Shown in pieces: positions 9,001-15,888 of a stretch of 57,665 nt of DNA. The notes beneath the pieces were generated by a model that saw only the letters and a list, made by a program, of their open reading frames with translations, had not been told where the DNA came from and searched no databases. The stretch covers positions 1 through 57,665 of the forward strand of contig JAMDBX010000070.1 of assembly GCA_023487645.1 (NCBI GenBank), in the 5' to 3' direction. This stretch comes from Patescibacteria group bacterium. Its GTDB lineage: Bacteria > Patescibacteria > Microgenomatia > Daviesbacterales > UBA10151. Position numbers and translations under genes: made by a program. How positions within the stretch are numbered: position 1 is the stretch's first letter; every line of letters begins with the position of its first letter.

Positions 9001-11320
9001 CGATCATAAAAATATTGGTACTATAAGCTCCCGGATCCGATGCTCCCTTATTTAGAATAGTAATTGAGCCAGTATTTTGGTCCATTTTGCCAAAAGTACC
9101 CATAATATAAGCTGTCGCCAGATCGTCATAATTGGAATAATAGCTTCTGTACTTTACCAACAAATCACCATTTGAAGTAATGACAGGAGGAACACCGGGA
9201 GTATCCGACCCAGATGTCCAAAGAACTGGAGCAATATATGGTTTTGTTCCGTCTGATTTTTTCAAAGCATAAAAGCTTTCATATTGAGGTCTACCAGCAA
9301 CTGTGCCAAAACCAGCCCCTGATAAGTAAGACCTGATGGCTTGATCTTCTTTTTGATAAGCTGCCGAATCGCTTGCAGTAGCATTAGGGTCAAAGCAGGC
9401 AATTGTATTACGGGCAACCTGTTGTTTAGGATAGTCTGTACAGCCCGCGACGTTAGCAAGAAGCCTTTCTTCATCCCAAAGAAAATCGCTGGGACTATCA
9501 TCAGGAGCTGTCCTAAAAATAACCAAACTATTGGTAACAACAGGGAAATAGCCTCTCATGGTTTGACCAGCCATTTGATTAGATTCCCAAACTTTAGTAC
9601 CATTTGTTGAATAAGCATAGGCTTTCATGTTCTCAGCACCAAAATAAATATTGGTTCCATCAAATGAAGGTGAGGTTAGAATTGGTGCTCCAATATTTGC
9701 TTCCCATTTCTTTGATCCATTGGATTTATCAATTGCATAGAAGTAACCATCGCGTCCTCCAATATATACTGAATCATTTGTGACAACTGGTGTTGCCCAG
9801 AATCCACCTTGTCTTTTAGTATCAAAAATCCATTTAAGTGAAGGTACACCATTGGTAATGGTATTTCCATCAATGGCATAGACTTTCCCATCCAAAGAGC
9901 CTACATAAACTATTCCACCCTCAACTGTAGGAGAATTTAAGATTCCTCCAATAAAACTTCCATCCTGAGGATATCTCCAAACCTTGGCTCCATTGTTTAG
10001 GTCTAGAGCATACATTGCTCCATTAGCAGTACCTACATAAACTAAGTCTTGGTTATGGGTTTGATCTCTGACAATGATGGGTTGATAACCTGTATTGACC
10101 TGCTCCCCAAATTCTGAGGCAAAATCACGATACCAAACCTTAGTATATGGTCCATCAGGACCGGTAGCAGTTGAACCAGATCTTTTTGAATCATGGGCTA
10201 AAGTTGGCCAGTCATATTGGTAAGCTGTAGGAGTTGTTGTCCCACTAGATTGGGTAACAGTTAAAAGCTGGGGCCTTAGACTATCCCAAGTTGTTCCTCC
10301 ATCAAATGAAACCCTAAAGTAATATTGGGGATCACCTAAAGGAATACCTAAAACCATTAAGGGATTGTATTCAGCTACCCAGGTGGTAGAGACTTGGTTA
10401 CTTGATGAGGTAAAGGTAACAGGATTGGGTACAGGTTGGACATTGGCAGAAATATCATCCAAAGGTGTAGAACCATTCCTTCTTACTTCAAAGGTTAACT
10501 GTTGGTTTGCACAATTACCGTTGCTTACTGCAATCAAAGAAGCTGCGGTAGAGGCTACAGCCGTATTAGAACCCCAAGTAAGGGAGGTTAAAGAACAAGC
10601 AACAGGTGCAGGTGTAGGAGTTGGGGTTGGTGTGAGAGAAATTGGTGTAGAAGTTGGCTGCGACTGAGTCGGGGTAGGAGTTGCAGGTAAAGGAGTTGGG
10701 GTAGATACAGAAGGAACAGAGGTGGGGGTCGGGGTCGGGGTTGGGGTTGGAATCAATTGAGTCGGGGTAGGAGTTGAGGTAGGTAAAACAGCTGGGGTTG
10801 GAGTTGAGGTTGGAATCAAGGTAGGTGTAGGTGTGGGAGAGATAGTTCCGGCATAAACTTCCAAACTAGCCAGTTGATAATCATTGGCATTGACTCCTGT
10901 AGTTGTAATTACCCTGATATATCTTCCGGTTCTATTGATAACGGCATTAAAATCCCTGTTGGCTCCACTCCATACCGGAAAATATCCTACCCCATCGGAA
11001 GAAAGTTCAATATTATAATTGGTAGCATAATCTGATCCCCATTTAACAACTACCTGACCTACATAAGTACTGGCTCCTAAATCAACAGCTAACCATTGGC
11101 TTCCTCCTCCAGCTGAAGTCCAATAAGTAGCAGGATTACCATCAATAGCAAAAGAAGGGTCAGAGCCAGTTGCAGTTGAAGAAACCGAGGCAATAGGTTT
11201 GCCAAAGGCTAAATCCCCTGCTGTTTGGGCAACGGCAAACTTAATATCATTTGTAGTGGCCAGAACTACTCCTAATACAGATAATATAAATAGGAAGATT
11301 AAAGATAAAATTTTATTCAT
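1..11320 (-). CDS. Giant secreted multidomain beta-propeller protein, 3' end outside window
   Basis: One uninterrupted minus-strand frame from an ATG at 11320 to the window edge, at least 3,773 codons. In order: signal peptide (residues 1-31); F5/8 type C (discoidin)-like domain (about 39-155); Pro/Thr linker; Ig-like domain with paired Cys (241-356); PQQ-type propeller 1 with blades such as VYVGSLDGKVYAID (364-854); helical domain 1 (884-1327); linker; Ig-like 2; propeller 2 (about 1497-2019); helical domain 2; a duplicated propeller tail plus helical domain 2; Ig-like 3; a jelly-roll (LamG-like) region (about 3092-3294); Ig-like 4; propeller 3, cut by the window edge. No catalytic motif was recognised. 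Discoidin and propeller domains suggest glycan or surface binding outside the cell. That role, and the helical domain fold, are inference. The C-terminal anchor, if any, is not visible. Confidence 0.88.
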   Translation of the reverse strand, partial: MNKILSLIFLFILSVLGVVLATTNDIKFAVAQTAGDLAFGKPIASVSSTATGSDPSFAIDGNPATYWTSAGGGSQWLAVDLGASTYVGQVVVKWGSDYATNYNIELSSDGVGYFPVWSGANRDFNAVINRTGRYIRVITTTGVNANDYQLASLEVYAGTISPTPTPTLIPTSTPTPAVLPTSTPTPTQLIPTPTPTPTPTSVPSVSTPTPLPATPTPTQSQPTSTPISLTPTPTPTPAPVACSLTSLTWGSNTAVASTAASLIAVSNGNCANQQLTFEVRRNGSTPLDDISANVQPVPNPVTFTSSSNQVSTTWVAEYNPLMVLGIPLGDPQYYFRVSFDGGTTWDSLRPQLLTVTQSSGTTTPTAYQYDWPTLAHDSKRSGSTATGPDGPYTKVWYRDFASEFGEQVNTGYQPIIVRDQTHNQDLVYVGTANGAMYALDLNNGAKVWRYPQDGSFIGGILNSPTVEGGIVYVGSLDGKVYAIDGNTITNGVPSLKWIFDTKRQGGFWATPVVTNDSVYIGGRDGYFYAIDKSNGSKKWEANIGAPILTSPSFDGTNIYFGAENMKAYAYSTNGTKVWESNQMAGQTMRGYFPVVTNSLVIFRTAPDDSPSDFLWDEERLLANVAGCTDYPKQQVARNTIACFDPNATASDSAAYQKEDQAIRSYLSGAGFGTVAGRPQYESFYALKKSDGTKPYIAPVLWTSGSDTPGVPPVITSNGDLLVKYRSYYSNYDDLATAYIMGTFGKMDQNTGSITILNKGASDPGAYSTNIFMIDDETIALSTAGNKLYTNGWFGMGSMDLTTGNGEGIIGARDGYERALNNNALRSFKYGAPPINFDTNAEVQGPPIFGDKVIANYSSIIAMMQGHLSGVTPTPIPTIAPYPEQPFIPTTVSNINIPSQTDLEKYIWEVPTLTNIDSNKSADLKTSLESAVNDFLNTGRLAPWIFIPGKKNILGYYLEPAQTQGILGMVLPYLSADLQTKVKTFVSAEESKFNVFSDRYPWDDGLSYTNGQVTEDNTKQRQPFAPGPFDFCSIHGPFTTLGDCENAMTQNLGYIPVRAAFDRLYDLWLYAYNTGDWSLLEKNWNTIKNTAAYTGYKWRVIQDISDKGIDDGLLGIRTAAPTSGTDSTNMNLSDSANRRLSALIAYARIAKHMNDQTEVDWATNSATLAMQVRLKYVNNFRPSDGDGTLNPTTTWQSAFSTWSNFYQNGGSFIQRLSHGTNIPQLTELTPEVGRLLKDYAPADVARYNDYLDTARPLLYLQRSPNLLGGEIMYVFPQNTQGVFLEKSLLANLSGDALRKYLDIPWVNQDYFYWERLARTIDAYGITSWVDVRNSTGITPTPTSTPTPTTVPQGGIPTLTPVPTATPTLIPSPTPAPCTLTSVAWSATTAVEGNPVGITVNGNNCASQTVNLEVRRYGSTILDDIPANQQASPSAIIFSSGSNTVSSFWIAEHTCLLNLFGLCSGDPQYYVKASVGTQTIDNKANMVTVTAAPSGGTGTTTLPSDTDWFTVGGNYQRTSWVNSEVKGPFNTNWYRPIDPYIDNKVQVVATNNTIFVSTSKGLYAFDADTGAQKWVYGTEMPLGNSPTVVTVNGILTAYVGGFDRRIHAINANTGEALAGYTPYEAGAGFDTNPLVVNNTIYAGNRDGYFYALDAITGNLKWRYKTDGPINYNAAYSAKYNLVYFASGDAYAYAVNANPSNPNDPSTILKWKSSKFPGVGFDMYWPVIYTEPVSGTDYVIFSGSLKDPSIQFMCPFGSSFAPYSCNHTQANEEIYASYPPRPTCDNFTKIESCLAGPVGNEPYTWASGSATVRADAIYNYYNNNPTRWNGQPPYLRVNYILNPTTGVEVTPYAPFNPSQDDGGAQGYKHPPVVGSDGVLYTSIGYYARGNAGCHGGISGWKFGTPYISRIHDFDSGQCDESNTFTVGGNIIYVGEGINAIINGQTFGAIEYTKPMGSNAYWGWDPKYMAASSAKYTSIGLNGKFGGNNGVYTPMTGLLNYTPVPYKGKVFLIAHNVLYAISSTGSVNTPPLPTAQAPTSQASFPVSDTPATLQSRLETEVQKMVDAGHLRPGFMDSNQQSQFMVTTVPNEHLIEYFHNPAETVTVLIRALPYLSSALQTQVKSYLQNNYGLLSNNTPAPYSFINYANIGWANGAKREAYDDTPEMTAQFNTTNDTNFFTASQPRTYIRPSGSQLVICDAVTGVRGGFPPESFYGAWKYAETFPGTASTIFNLMKNKLCTADQSGVNNDMTDANFIKYPWLLNEYIVGYKGYMELEKLAGVTTDISQSSKYAEYTRLVNLRLNNFSKDVPFDGSYNHSNDLNAVRNFIYLTPELADIFEKDASTSAKARDNISQYDVLTPYWFVSKYDRSYAESYCQPLMDYAYLYQARALIDKSIFPELVKYMDIPAFAVGDLYYIQNLTDALSAPATYSGPCTITSASWGNSSVSVGTKVNLNVKASGDCSSSKVTFEVDQYGVGGGPMGSNAYWGWDPKYMAASSAKYTSIGLNGKFGGNNGVYTPMTGLLNYTPVPYKGKVFLIAHNVLYAISSTGSVNTPPLPTAQAPTSQASFPVSDTPATLQSRLETEVQKMVDAGHLRPGFMDSNQQSQFMVTTVPNEHLIEYFHNPAETVTVLIRALPYLSSALQTQVKSYLQNNYGLLSNNTPAPYSFINYANIGWANGAKREAYDDTPEMTAQFNTTNDTNFFTASQPRTYIRPSGSQLVICDAVTGVRGGFPPESFYGAWKYAETFPGTASTIFNLMKNKLCTADQSGVNNDMTDANFIKYPWLLNEYIVGYKGYMELEKLAGVTTDISQSSKYAEYTRLVNLRLNNFSKDVPFDGSYNHSNDLNAVRNFIYLTPELADIFEKDASTSAKARDNISQYDVLTPYWFVSKYDRSYAESYCQPLMDYAYLYQARALIDKSIFPELVKYMDIPAFAVGDLYYIQNLTDALSAPATYSGPCTITSASWGNSSVSVGTKVNLNVKASGDCSSSKVTFEVDQYGVGGGPMSDANLSAKTTSFDSLDQTSAQWTTEYTPKLLGDPQYYFKVLLDGGTTWVADSGQTGTTLLTVTNTVTPTPTPVPTNTPSPTPSGSTAPSGGLGTFVTDTFTDTVGALLRNHTSDSGISWGTSFGGLQVSQQGGVRSTSGNTTTVMYANKATTSTDYDLNVDVLVATPSGTAGFVSSIDPSVFPPTYYRVDYNASSNRWEIVRAGSSTIMLATAPSTGVIVGSTQKLKLEVRGTTKRLLVKGPTDADFVLKVATSDATPLTETGLGGLFVAMPNITPSDTNALQLDNFTISDLTAVLPTPTPTPTSIPQGGTFTPFPTPTPCTISSVSWPNGVTSTTEGTDINVSITASGSCTGKQVHLTTRRNVSFGFDADATNQPTPRDVSLIFNSSNNTATASTTWKADPCSTDNTCGSKFFTKGQLVNPDGTYDSTEVTTDRNNDLTVTQATTISTSSSDWPQLQHDSAHTGRTAAFVDPNYEDAWVWLDKNHIVKNFVSAPGASITDNLPGFKYGNLIARQVQPIVANGKVFFGDMNGTVFAVNAATGDNIWDYTTGGPILHTLAYDSGTVVVPSMDGKVYGLDENSGALKWSYQTGAPLKAAPVISNGTVYIGSQDGYFYAFDVSSGNLKWKYATRVEPADTNSPFNLAPIVAPAAVSEDGSTVFFGAENMFFYALNTSNGSEKWAPKKLVGQSFKYSWPVVKGNLVIIRPISSLHEDGSVMEGVLDSMSADPSWTEEKATMSAYLQANPQQKSIYLFNIDTGQEPYQVAMGRLAS
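2315..3889. repeat. 1,575-bp tandem direct repeat, left copy
   Basis: This copy appears identical to 3890-5464 wherever the two were compared. The unit is 525 codons, so it keeps the giant gene in frame. It encodes the end of propeller 2, all of helical domain 2 and the first half of Ig-like domain 3. The 7-mer catcggc lies at both outer boundaries and at the internal junction. Confidence 0.95.
3890..5464. repeat. 1,575-bp tandem direct repeat, right copy
   Basis: Second copy, immediately adjacent to the first and with no sequence difference noticed. Reading the protein N to C this copy comes first. Its end breaks Ig-like domain 3 after the residues GVGGGP and returns to MGSNAYWGW at the tail of propeller 2. 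A duplication that cuts a domain and has not diverged is either very recent or an assembly error. Confidence 0.95.
10724..10746 (+). other. Candidate G-quadruplex in the template strand of the giant gene
   Basis: The plus strand carries four G runs of four or five bases separated by 2-nt spacers, matching the usual G4 consensus. It is the antisense of the Pro/Thr linker codons. Looser G-rich tracts lie at about 7268-7311 and 1405-1430, in the other linkers. Confidence 0.5.
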
Positions 11321-11366
11321 TAACAGTTGATATTACCGGTTATTTAAATTTATTTTTTACAACTAT

Positions 11367-11395
11367 CGTATACCATATTTTTCTTATCTTGAAAA
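11367..11395 (-). promoter_or_regulatory. Putative sigma-70 promoter of the giant gene
   Basis: On the minus strand TTTTCA (11395-11390), a 17-bp spacer, then TATACG (11372-11367) with an upstream TGG giving an extended -10. It lies about 47 nt before the ATG, so this gene would have a leader. No clear Shine-Dalgarno site is seen. Confidence 0.45.
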
Positions 11396-11469
11396 CATGG
11401 TTAATAATTTTCCTAAGCTAATCTAATCAAAGCATGGATTTTAACAGGAGTCAATGTGGCTGAACTTGA

Positions 11470-12531
11470 CTATTTTAAGTATTTATCAAAAAAGGTGACG
11501 GAACGGGCCATCGCCGTCTCGAACGAAGGACTGGAGATATTATGGTTGGCTCCGGGATAAGTATAATATTCAACAACTTTTCCTGATTGTTCTAAACGGT
11601 TTTTCAGCCCTTCGGAAAACTGCCAAGGGACTTCTTCATCTGACAAACCAACATCCAGTTGCACCGGTGCCTGAACATATTGTAAATTAAAATTCGGATC
11701 AATTGAATGCCAAAAGGTTGGATTGGAGCTGGGAGTGCCGTATTCGGCAATCAGGTTTTCTCTGTTGCGGTTACGCAGAGCCAATTCCCTTTGTGAAGGC
11801 ACATAAGGCACTTTTCTGGTCCAATTGTTCATCAGGTCATCATAAGTTCCCACTACCCCACCCCAAATCACCGCCGCTTTAATATCCGAAGAGATTACCA
11901 GACTTCGTAAAGTGATATTTCCCCCCATGGAATGACCCCACATACCGATCTTATCCGGATTGACCCCTTTAAACTTTTTTATTGAAGAAAGGGCATTTAA
12001 AACATCTACTGTATAGGCCGGAGAGTAATAGGCTCCTTCCGGTTGACCCTCTGAATTACCATTACCCCGATAATCAGGCTTAAAAACGATATAGCCACGG
12101 CGGGCAAAGCTGTCAACATAGGCAATATAGCGTTCGGTAGGCCGGTACTCTTCCGGAGGAATGTACCCATGGTTAAAAATAATCACCGGCCAACCTCCAG
12201 GAGGAGATTGTCCTTCCGGCACGGTAAATAATCCGTAAATCTTTAATCCATCAGACAAATACGAAGCGATATATTGATGATAATTACTTCCGTCAGCTAA
12301 AGTTTGCTCAATAGCAATGTCGCTTCCCGGATAACTCCTTGAACGCATTTGGGAAATTTGCAGAGGATTAGTCTGCTCACTTTGCTGAGGCGGTAAAAAA
12401 GGAGTTATGGTCTTTTCGGGAAATTTCTTCACAGTAAAAACTTTTTGGATAAAAAATATTACCGATATTAAGATGATTAAAGTAATTACCGAAACAATCC
12501 AAACACCTCTTTTTTTAAACAGCTTACTCAT
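11470..12531 (-). CDS. Membrane-anchored alpha/beta hydrolase (S9/dienelactone-hydrolase type)
   Basis: 353 residues from ATG 12531. An N-terminal membrane segment (about residues 10-30, WIVSVITLIILISVIFF) is followed by an extracytoplasmic alpha/beta hydrolase domain with FNHGY oxyanion-type motif, nucleophile elbow GHSMGG near residue 199 and catalytic His in GANHN near 328. The family holds esterases and prolyl-oligopeptidase-like peptidases; the substrate is unknown. The start overlaps the permease stop by 8 nt (ATGAGTAA), suggesting translational coupling. A longer frame to 12675 would read through the permease gene and was not used. As the last gene of the exporter operon it may process or detoxify what the transporter handles; that is inference. 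Confidence 0.85.
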   Translation of the reverse strand: MSKLFKKRGVWIVSVITLIILISVIFFIQKVFTVKKFPEKTITPFLPPQQSEQTNPLQISQMRSRSYPGSDIAIEQTLADGSNYHQYIASYLSDGLKIYGLFTVPEGQSPPGGWPVIIFNHGYIPPEEYRPTERYIAYVDSFARRGYIVFKPDYRGNGNSEGQPEGAYYSPAYTVDVLNALSSIKKFKGVNPDKIGMWGHSMGGNITLRSLVISSDIKAAVIWGGVVGTYDDLMNNWTRKVPYVPSQRELALRNRNRENLIAEYGTPSSNPTFWHSIDPNFNLQYVQAPVQLDVGLSDEEVPWQFSEGLKNRLEQSGKVVEYYTYPGANHNISSPSFETAMARSVTFFDKYLK

Positions 12532-13747
12532 AACGCAGGGCCTCAATTGGGGAAAGACCGGAAGCTTTTTGTGCCGGATACCAACCAAATAAAACTCCAA
12601 TTCCTCCAGAAACCCCAATAGCCAGAAAAACCGAAGACAAAGAAATAGTAAAAGGTAAATTAATAATCCTGGCAAAGATAAAAGATAAAGTTACCCCTAA
12701 AACCATCCCTAAAACACCCCCGGCAAAAGTCAAAATGATCGATTCGGTTAAAAACTGGGTGATGACGGTTTTTTTCTTTGCCCCTAAAGCTTTTCTCAAT
12801 CCAATTTCTCTCGTTCTTTCAGTGACAGTCACTAACATGATGTTCATAATGCCGATTCCTCCTACTAAAAGAGAGATAGCGGCAATCCCCGAAAGTAAAG
12901 CGGTAAATGTTCCCGTGACCTGGCTAGCTGCCCCTAAAACATCGGCTTGGGAAAGGATACTAAAGTCTGCTTGGTAAGGGTCCGTTAAGTGATGGCGGGC
13001 CAACAGAAAATAACCCACCTGATTCTGGGCATCGGTCATTTGGTCCGGTGATTTGGCTTCCAAAGAAATTGTGCTGACATAATCTACCCCAAAAAGCTGT
13101 TTTTGGGCTGTAAGCAGCGGGACAAAAACCATGTCATCCTGGTTTTGAAATCCACTTCCTCCTTTGGGAGTGGTCACCCCGATAACCCTAAAGGCCAGTC
13201 CGTTGATTCTTATTGTTTGTCCCAAGGCATCGCTGCCATCACCAAAAAGATCGGATACTACTTGCGGCCCTAAAACTACTACCTTGCTCAGCCCATCAAC
13301 ATCTTGTTGGGAAATAAAAGTACCTTCATCCATAGAAATATTTCTGACTTGAGCATAAGCAGGGGTTAGACCTACTACCTGAGTATTAGTGTTATTTTTA
13401 CCGTTAGTAACCTGAGCCCGTCGTGAAAGCTCCGGGGACACCCTTGATATAGTGGTAATTTGGGAAGAACTCTCAATTGCTTTTGCATCGTCATAAGTTA
13501 AGGTTGTGGTACTTCCGGCTGCCCCTCTTATTCCACCACTTGTTTGTGCCCCGGGCATGACCGTCAATAAATTTGACCCTAAAGACTGGATTTGCGATTC
13601 TACTGATTTTTGGCTTGCCTGACCCAGAGAAACTAGGGCAATCACACTCCCAATTCCAATAATGATTCCCAAAGTGGCCAGAGCAGTACGCAGTTTATTT
13701 AATGTTAAGGCCTCAATGGCTGATGATAAAAGTTCGGTAAATTCCAT
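12524..13747 (-). CDS. ABC transporter permease, MacB/FtsX type
   Basis: 407 residues. The N-terminal membrane helix with the conserved NKLRTALATLGIIIGIGSVI signature is followed by a MacB-type periplasmic core domain (about residues 50-260) and a C-terminal FtsX domain with three helices and the TERTREIGLRKALGA motif. Length and layout fit the MacB-like permease family, which works as a dimer with a separate ATPase to drive an extracytoplasmic export machine. It lies 6 nt after the ATPase gene and is coupled to the hydrolase. The substrate (antibiotic, peptide or lipoprotein) cannot be told from sequence. Confidence 0.93.
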   Translation of the reverse strand: MEFTELLSSAIEALTLNKLRTALATLGIIIGIGSVIALVSLGQASQKSVESQIQSLGSNLLTVMPGAQTSGGIRGAAGSTTTLTYDDAKAIESSSQITTISRVSPELSRRAQVTNGKNNTNTQVVGLTPAYAQVRNISMDEGTFISQQDVDGLSKVVVLGPQVVSDLFGDGSDALGQTIRINGLAFRVIGVTTPKGGSGFQNQDDMVFVPLLTAQKQLFGVDYVSTISLEAKSPDQMTDAQNQVGYFLLARHHLTDPYQADFSILSQADVLGAASQVTGTFTALLSGIAAISLLVGGIGIMNIMLVTVTERTREIGLRKALGAKKKTVITQFLTESIILTFAGGVLGMVLGVTLSFIFARIINLPFTISLSSVFLAIGVSGGIGVLFGWYPAQKASGLSPIEALRYE

Positions 13748-13753
13748 ACCAAG

Positions 13754-14593
13754 CTATCCCTTTCCCCCCACTTTTCGCTGAGCATTCTTTTGGTCACTGA
13801 TAATCTTACCGTCTTTTAAAAAAATAATCCGTTTGGCATGTTCGGCAATATCCGGCTCATGGGTAATCATAATTATTGTATGACCCTGTTCATTTAGATC
13901 CTGGAATATCCCCATAATTTCCTCACCCTGAGCGGAAGCCAGGTTACCTGTGGGTTCATCGGCTAAAATAATTGCCGGATTCATCGCCAAGCTTCGGGCA
14001 ATCGCCACCCGCTGCTGTTGCCCGCCCGACAATTGGTTGGAGGTGTGATTGAGCCTATCTCCCAAGCCCACAATCTGTAAAAGTTCCCGAGCCCTTTCTA
14101 ACCGTTGTTGTTTAGGGATAGCTGCATAAACCATCGGCAAACTAACATTTTTTAAAGCAGTGGTTCTGGGCAATAAATTAAATGCCTGAAAAACAAAGCC
14201 AATTTTTTTATTCCTAATGTCGGCCAATTCATTATCAGTAAGCTTACTGACATCCTCACCATCCAAGACATAAGTTCCGGACGTGGGATTATCCAAGCCG
14301 CCTAAAATATGCATTAAGGTTGACTTTCCTGATCCCGAAGGGCCCATAATGGCCACAAATTCACCTTTTTTAATTTCAAAAGAAATATCCGAAAGTGCAG
14401 TTGTTTCAACTAAGCTGCTTTTATAAACTTCCGCGGCTGGAAAAGACACGGTTTTCTTTTCAAGTTTACATCCGCTTCGTGGATCATTTGCCACGGAAGT
14501 GTGTAACCTAACTTCGTCTGCATCCTCCCAGTAAAGTTGGGAGGTTTTGACGAAGCGGTTATAAATTTTCGAGATGTGAGAAATTTGGATCAT
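13754..14593 (-). CDS. ABC transporter ATPase, MacB/LolD type, with in-frame insertion
   Basis: 279 residues, about 45 longer than is usual. Walker [11 protein letters not shown]-loop, signature [15 protein letters not shown], Walker [10 protein letters not shown] and the H-loop ITHEPD are all present. The extra residues (about 14-60) lie between the first beta strand (ISKIYNR) and [14 protein letters not shown], where relatives have a short loop. The DNA for this segment carries nested inverted repeats (14472-14558). It energises the permease encoded 6 nt downstream. Confidence 0.95.
   Translation of the reverse strand: MIQISHISKIYNRFVKTSQLYWEDADEVRLHTSVANDPRSGCKLEKKTVSFPAAEVYKSSLVETTALSDISFEIKKGEFVAIMGPSGSGKSTLMHILGGLDNPTSGTYVLDGEDVSKLTDNELADIRNKKIGFVFQAFNLLPRTTALKNVSLPMVYAAIPKQQRLERARELLQIVGLGDRLNHTSNQLSGGQQQRVAIARSLAMNPAIILADEPTGNLASAQGEEIMGIFQDLNEQGHTIIMITHEPDIAEHAKRIIFLKDGKIISDQKNAQRKVGGKG
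14472..14558. repeat. Palindromic element inside the ABC ATPase gene
   Basis: Perfect 9-bp inverted repeat CCGCTTCGT (14472-14480) / ACGAAGCGG (14550-14558), enclosing a 7-bp stem CCTCCCA (14524-14530) / TGGGAGG (14538-14544) with a 7-nt loop. It coincides with the extra residues absent from related ATPases, so it looks like an inserted repeat that kept the reading frame. Confidence 0.6.
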
Positions 14594-14599
14594 ACATAA

Positions 14600-15871
14600 T
14601 TACCCTCCTCTTCCTCCTCCGCCGACCCGCATTCCGCCACCGAAACCGCCGCCACCACCAAACCTAAGACCTCCGCCAAAGGGAGAAGCTCCACCTTGGG
14701 ATGTAGAAGTAGTCATCATCCCTATAACAACCTGGTCACCCTCGGCAAGCCCGGACTTAATTTCCGTTTGAGTATCCGAAGAATTTTCCACCTCGACCGG
14801 TACCTGTTGCACTTGGCCATTTTTTAGTACCCTCACCATTGTCTGGCCGTTGACCGTTTGTACTGCCGCCGAAGGTACCAGTAGAACATTATCTTTAACA
14901 CTGGTGATAATACTGGCGTTTACCGACATATTCGGATAGATATTGTTTACCGCCGTATCCAAAGAAATTGTTGCCGGATAATTGGTAACACCGGAGTTGA
15001 CTACTCCTGTAGTATTAATACTTGTCACCTTGCCGGTAAAGGTTTTTTCAGGGAAAGCATCTAAAGTTAGGGTAACTTTTTGTCCTGGGCTAACCTTAAC
15101 CACGTCTATCTCTGAAAGATTGACACTTGCTTGTATCGGCCCTTGCATATCTATTTCTCCCAGTTTTTGAGTAGAAGTACCAGTGGACCCGGAAGAGTTG
15201 TTGACAACCGGTAATCCTGGTGTAAGCACCAAACCACCCACTACACCGGAAGCAGGGGCGGTAATAACCGGAGAGATTTGTTGGTAAGCAAGACCAGAGC
15301 TGTTGAGTGCAGCCTGTACCTGGTCGATAACATTTTGTTGATTTTTATAATTAGCTTCGGCTGCCAACCAACTGGCATTTTCTTCCACATAAGTCGGATC
15401 ATCAGTGGTCAGTCCCCGGGCTACGGCATCATTAATAAATTTTTGGTTGGCGACAAATTCCTGGTTTTGCAGGGTATTTAGGTCAACTTTAGCCGACTCT
15501 AAATTGTTTTTTGCTGATAAATAACTTGACCAGGCAGCCGCTTGCTTTTGCTGTGAGGCCTGATCCAAGGTCATATCGGCAATTTTTTGGCCGGCAGTGA
15601 CGGCATCACCGTCTTTTACAAATACATCTTTTACCACACCGGTTGCTTGGGTAGTAATATCAACACTACTACTACCGCTTATTTGACCGGAGGCTGTTAT
15701 TGAAGAGATTAAAGTCCCTTTTTCTACACTCGCAGTTTGGTAAGACGGAGACTTTGCCTGAGTGAAATTTTTAACAACAAAATAGGAAACCCCTATTAAA
15801 ATTAAAACCACTAACCCCAAAAGCCATTTCTTTTTTAAAATAATATTAATTATATTTTTTAATATTTGCAT
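14600..15871 (-). CDS. Periplasmic adaptor (HlyD/MacA-type membrane-fusion protein)
   Basis: 423 residues. N-terminal membrane anchor (about 14-33), then a biotinyl-lipoyl-like half motif (GVVKDVFVKDGDAVTAGQKIADM), a coiled-coil hairpin (about 105-180), the second lipoyl half and beta-barrel domains. It ends in an unusual Gly/Phe/Arg-rich tail of about 30 residues (repeats of FGGG). MacA-type adaptors connect a MacB-like permease to the envelope; in an organism without a typical outer membrane it would act at the cell wall. First transporter gene after marR, 6 nt before the ATPase. The function of the Gly-rich tail is unknown. Confidence 0.92.
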   Translation of the reverse strand: MQILKNIINIILKKKWLLGLVVLILIGVSYFVVKNFTQAKSPSYQTASVEKGTLISSITASGQISGSSSVDITTQATGVVKDVFVKDGDAVTAGQKIADMTLDQASQQKQAAAWSSYLSAKNNLESAKVDLNTLQNQEFVANQKFINDAVARGLTTDDPTYVEENASWLAAEANYKNQQNVIDQVQAALNSSGLAYQQISPVITAPASGVVGGLVLTPGLPVVNNSSGSTGTSTQKLGEIDMQGPIQASVNLSEIDVVKVSPGQKVTLTLDAFPEKTFTGKVTSINTTGVVNSGVTNYPATISLDTAVNNIYPNMSVNASIITSVKDNVLLVPSAAVQTVNGQTMVRVLKNGQVQQVPVEVENSSDTQTEIKSGLAEGDQVVIGMMTTSTSQGGASPFGGGLRFGGGGGFGGGMRVGGGGRGG

Positions 15872-15888
15872 ATTTAAATTTTAATATT

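Noticed and set aside
681..10667. Many short plus- and minus-strand frames of 60-100 residues within 1-11320
   Set aside because: They lie antisense or out of frame to the giant minus-strand gene, are rich in Val/Gly/Pro from linker codons and show no domain.
10620..10850. Short repeats resembling a CRISPR array
   Set aside because: The repeats are Pro/Thr codons in a linker, of irregular length and without spacers or cas genes.
12532..12675. N-terminal extension of the alpha/beta hydrolase
   Set aside because: It reads through the end of the permease gene in another frame; ATG 12531 with an 8-nt overlap and a normal membrane anchor fits better.
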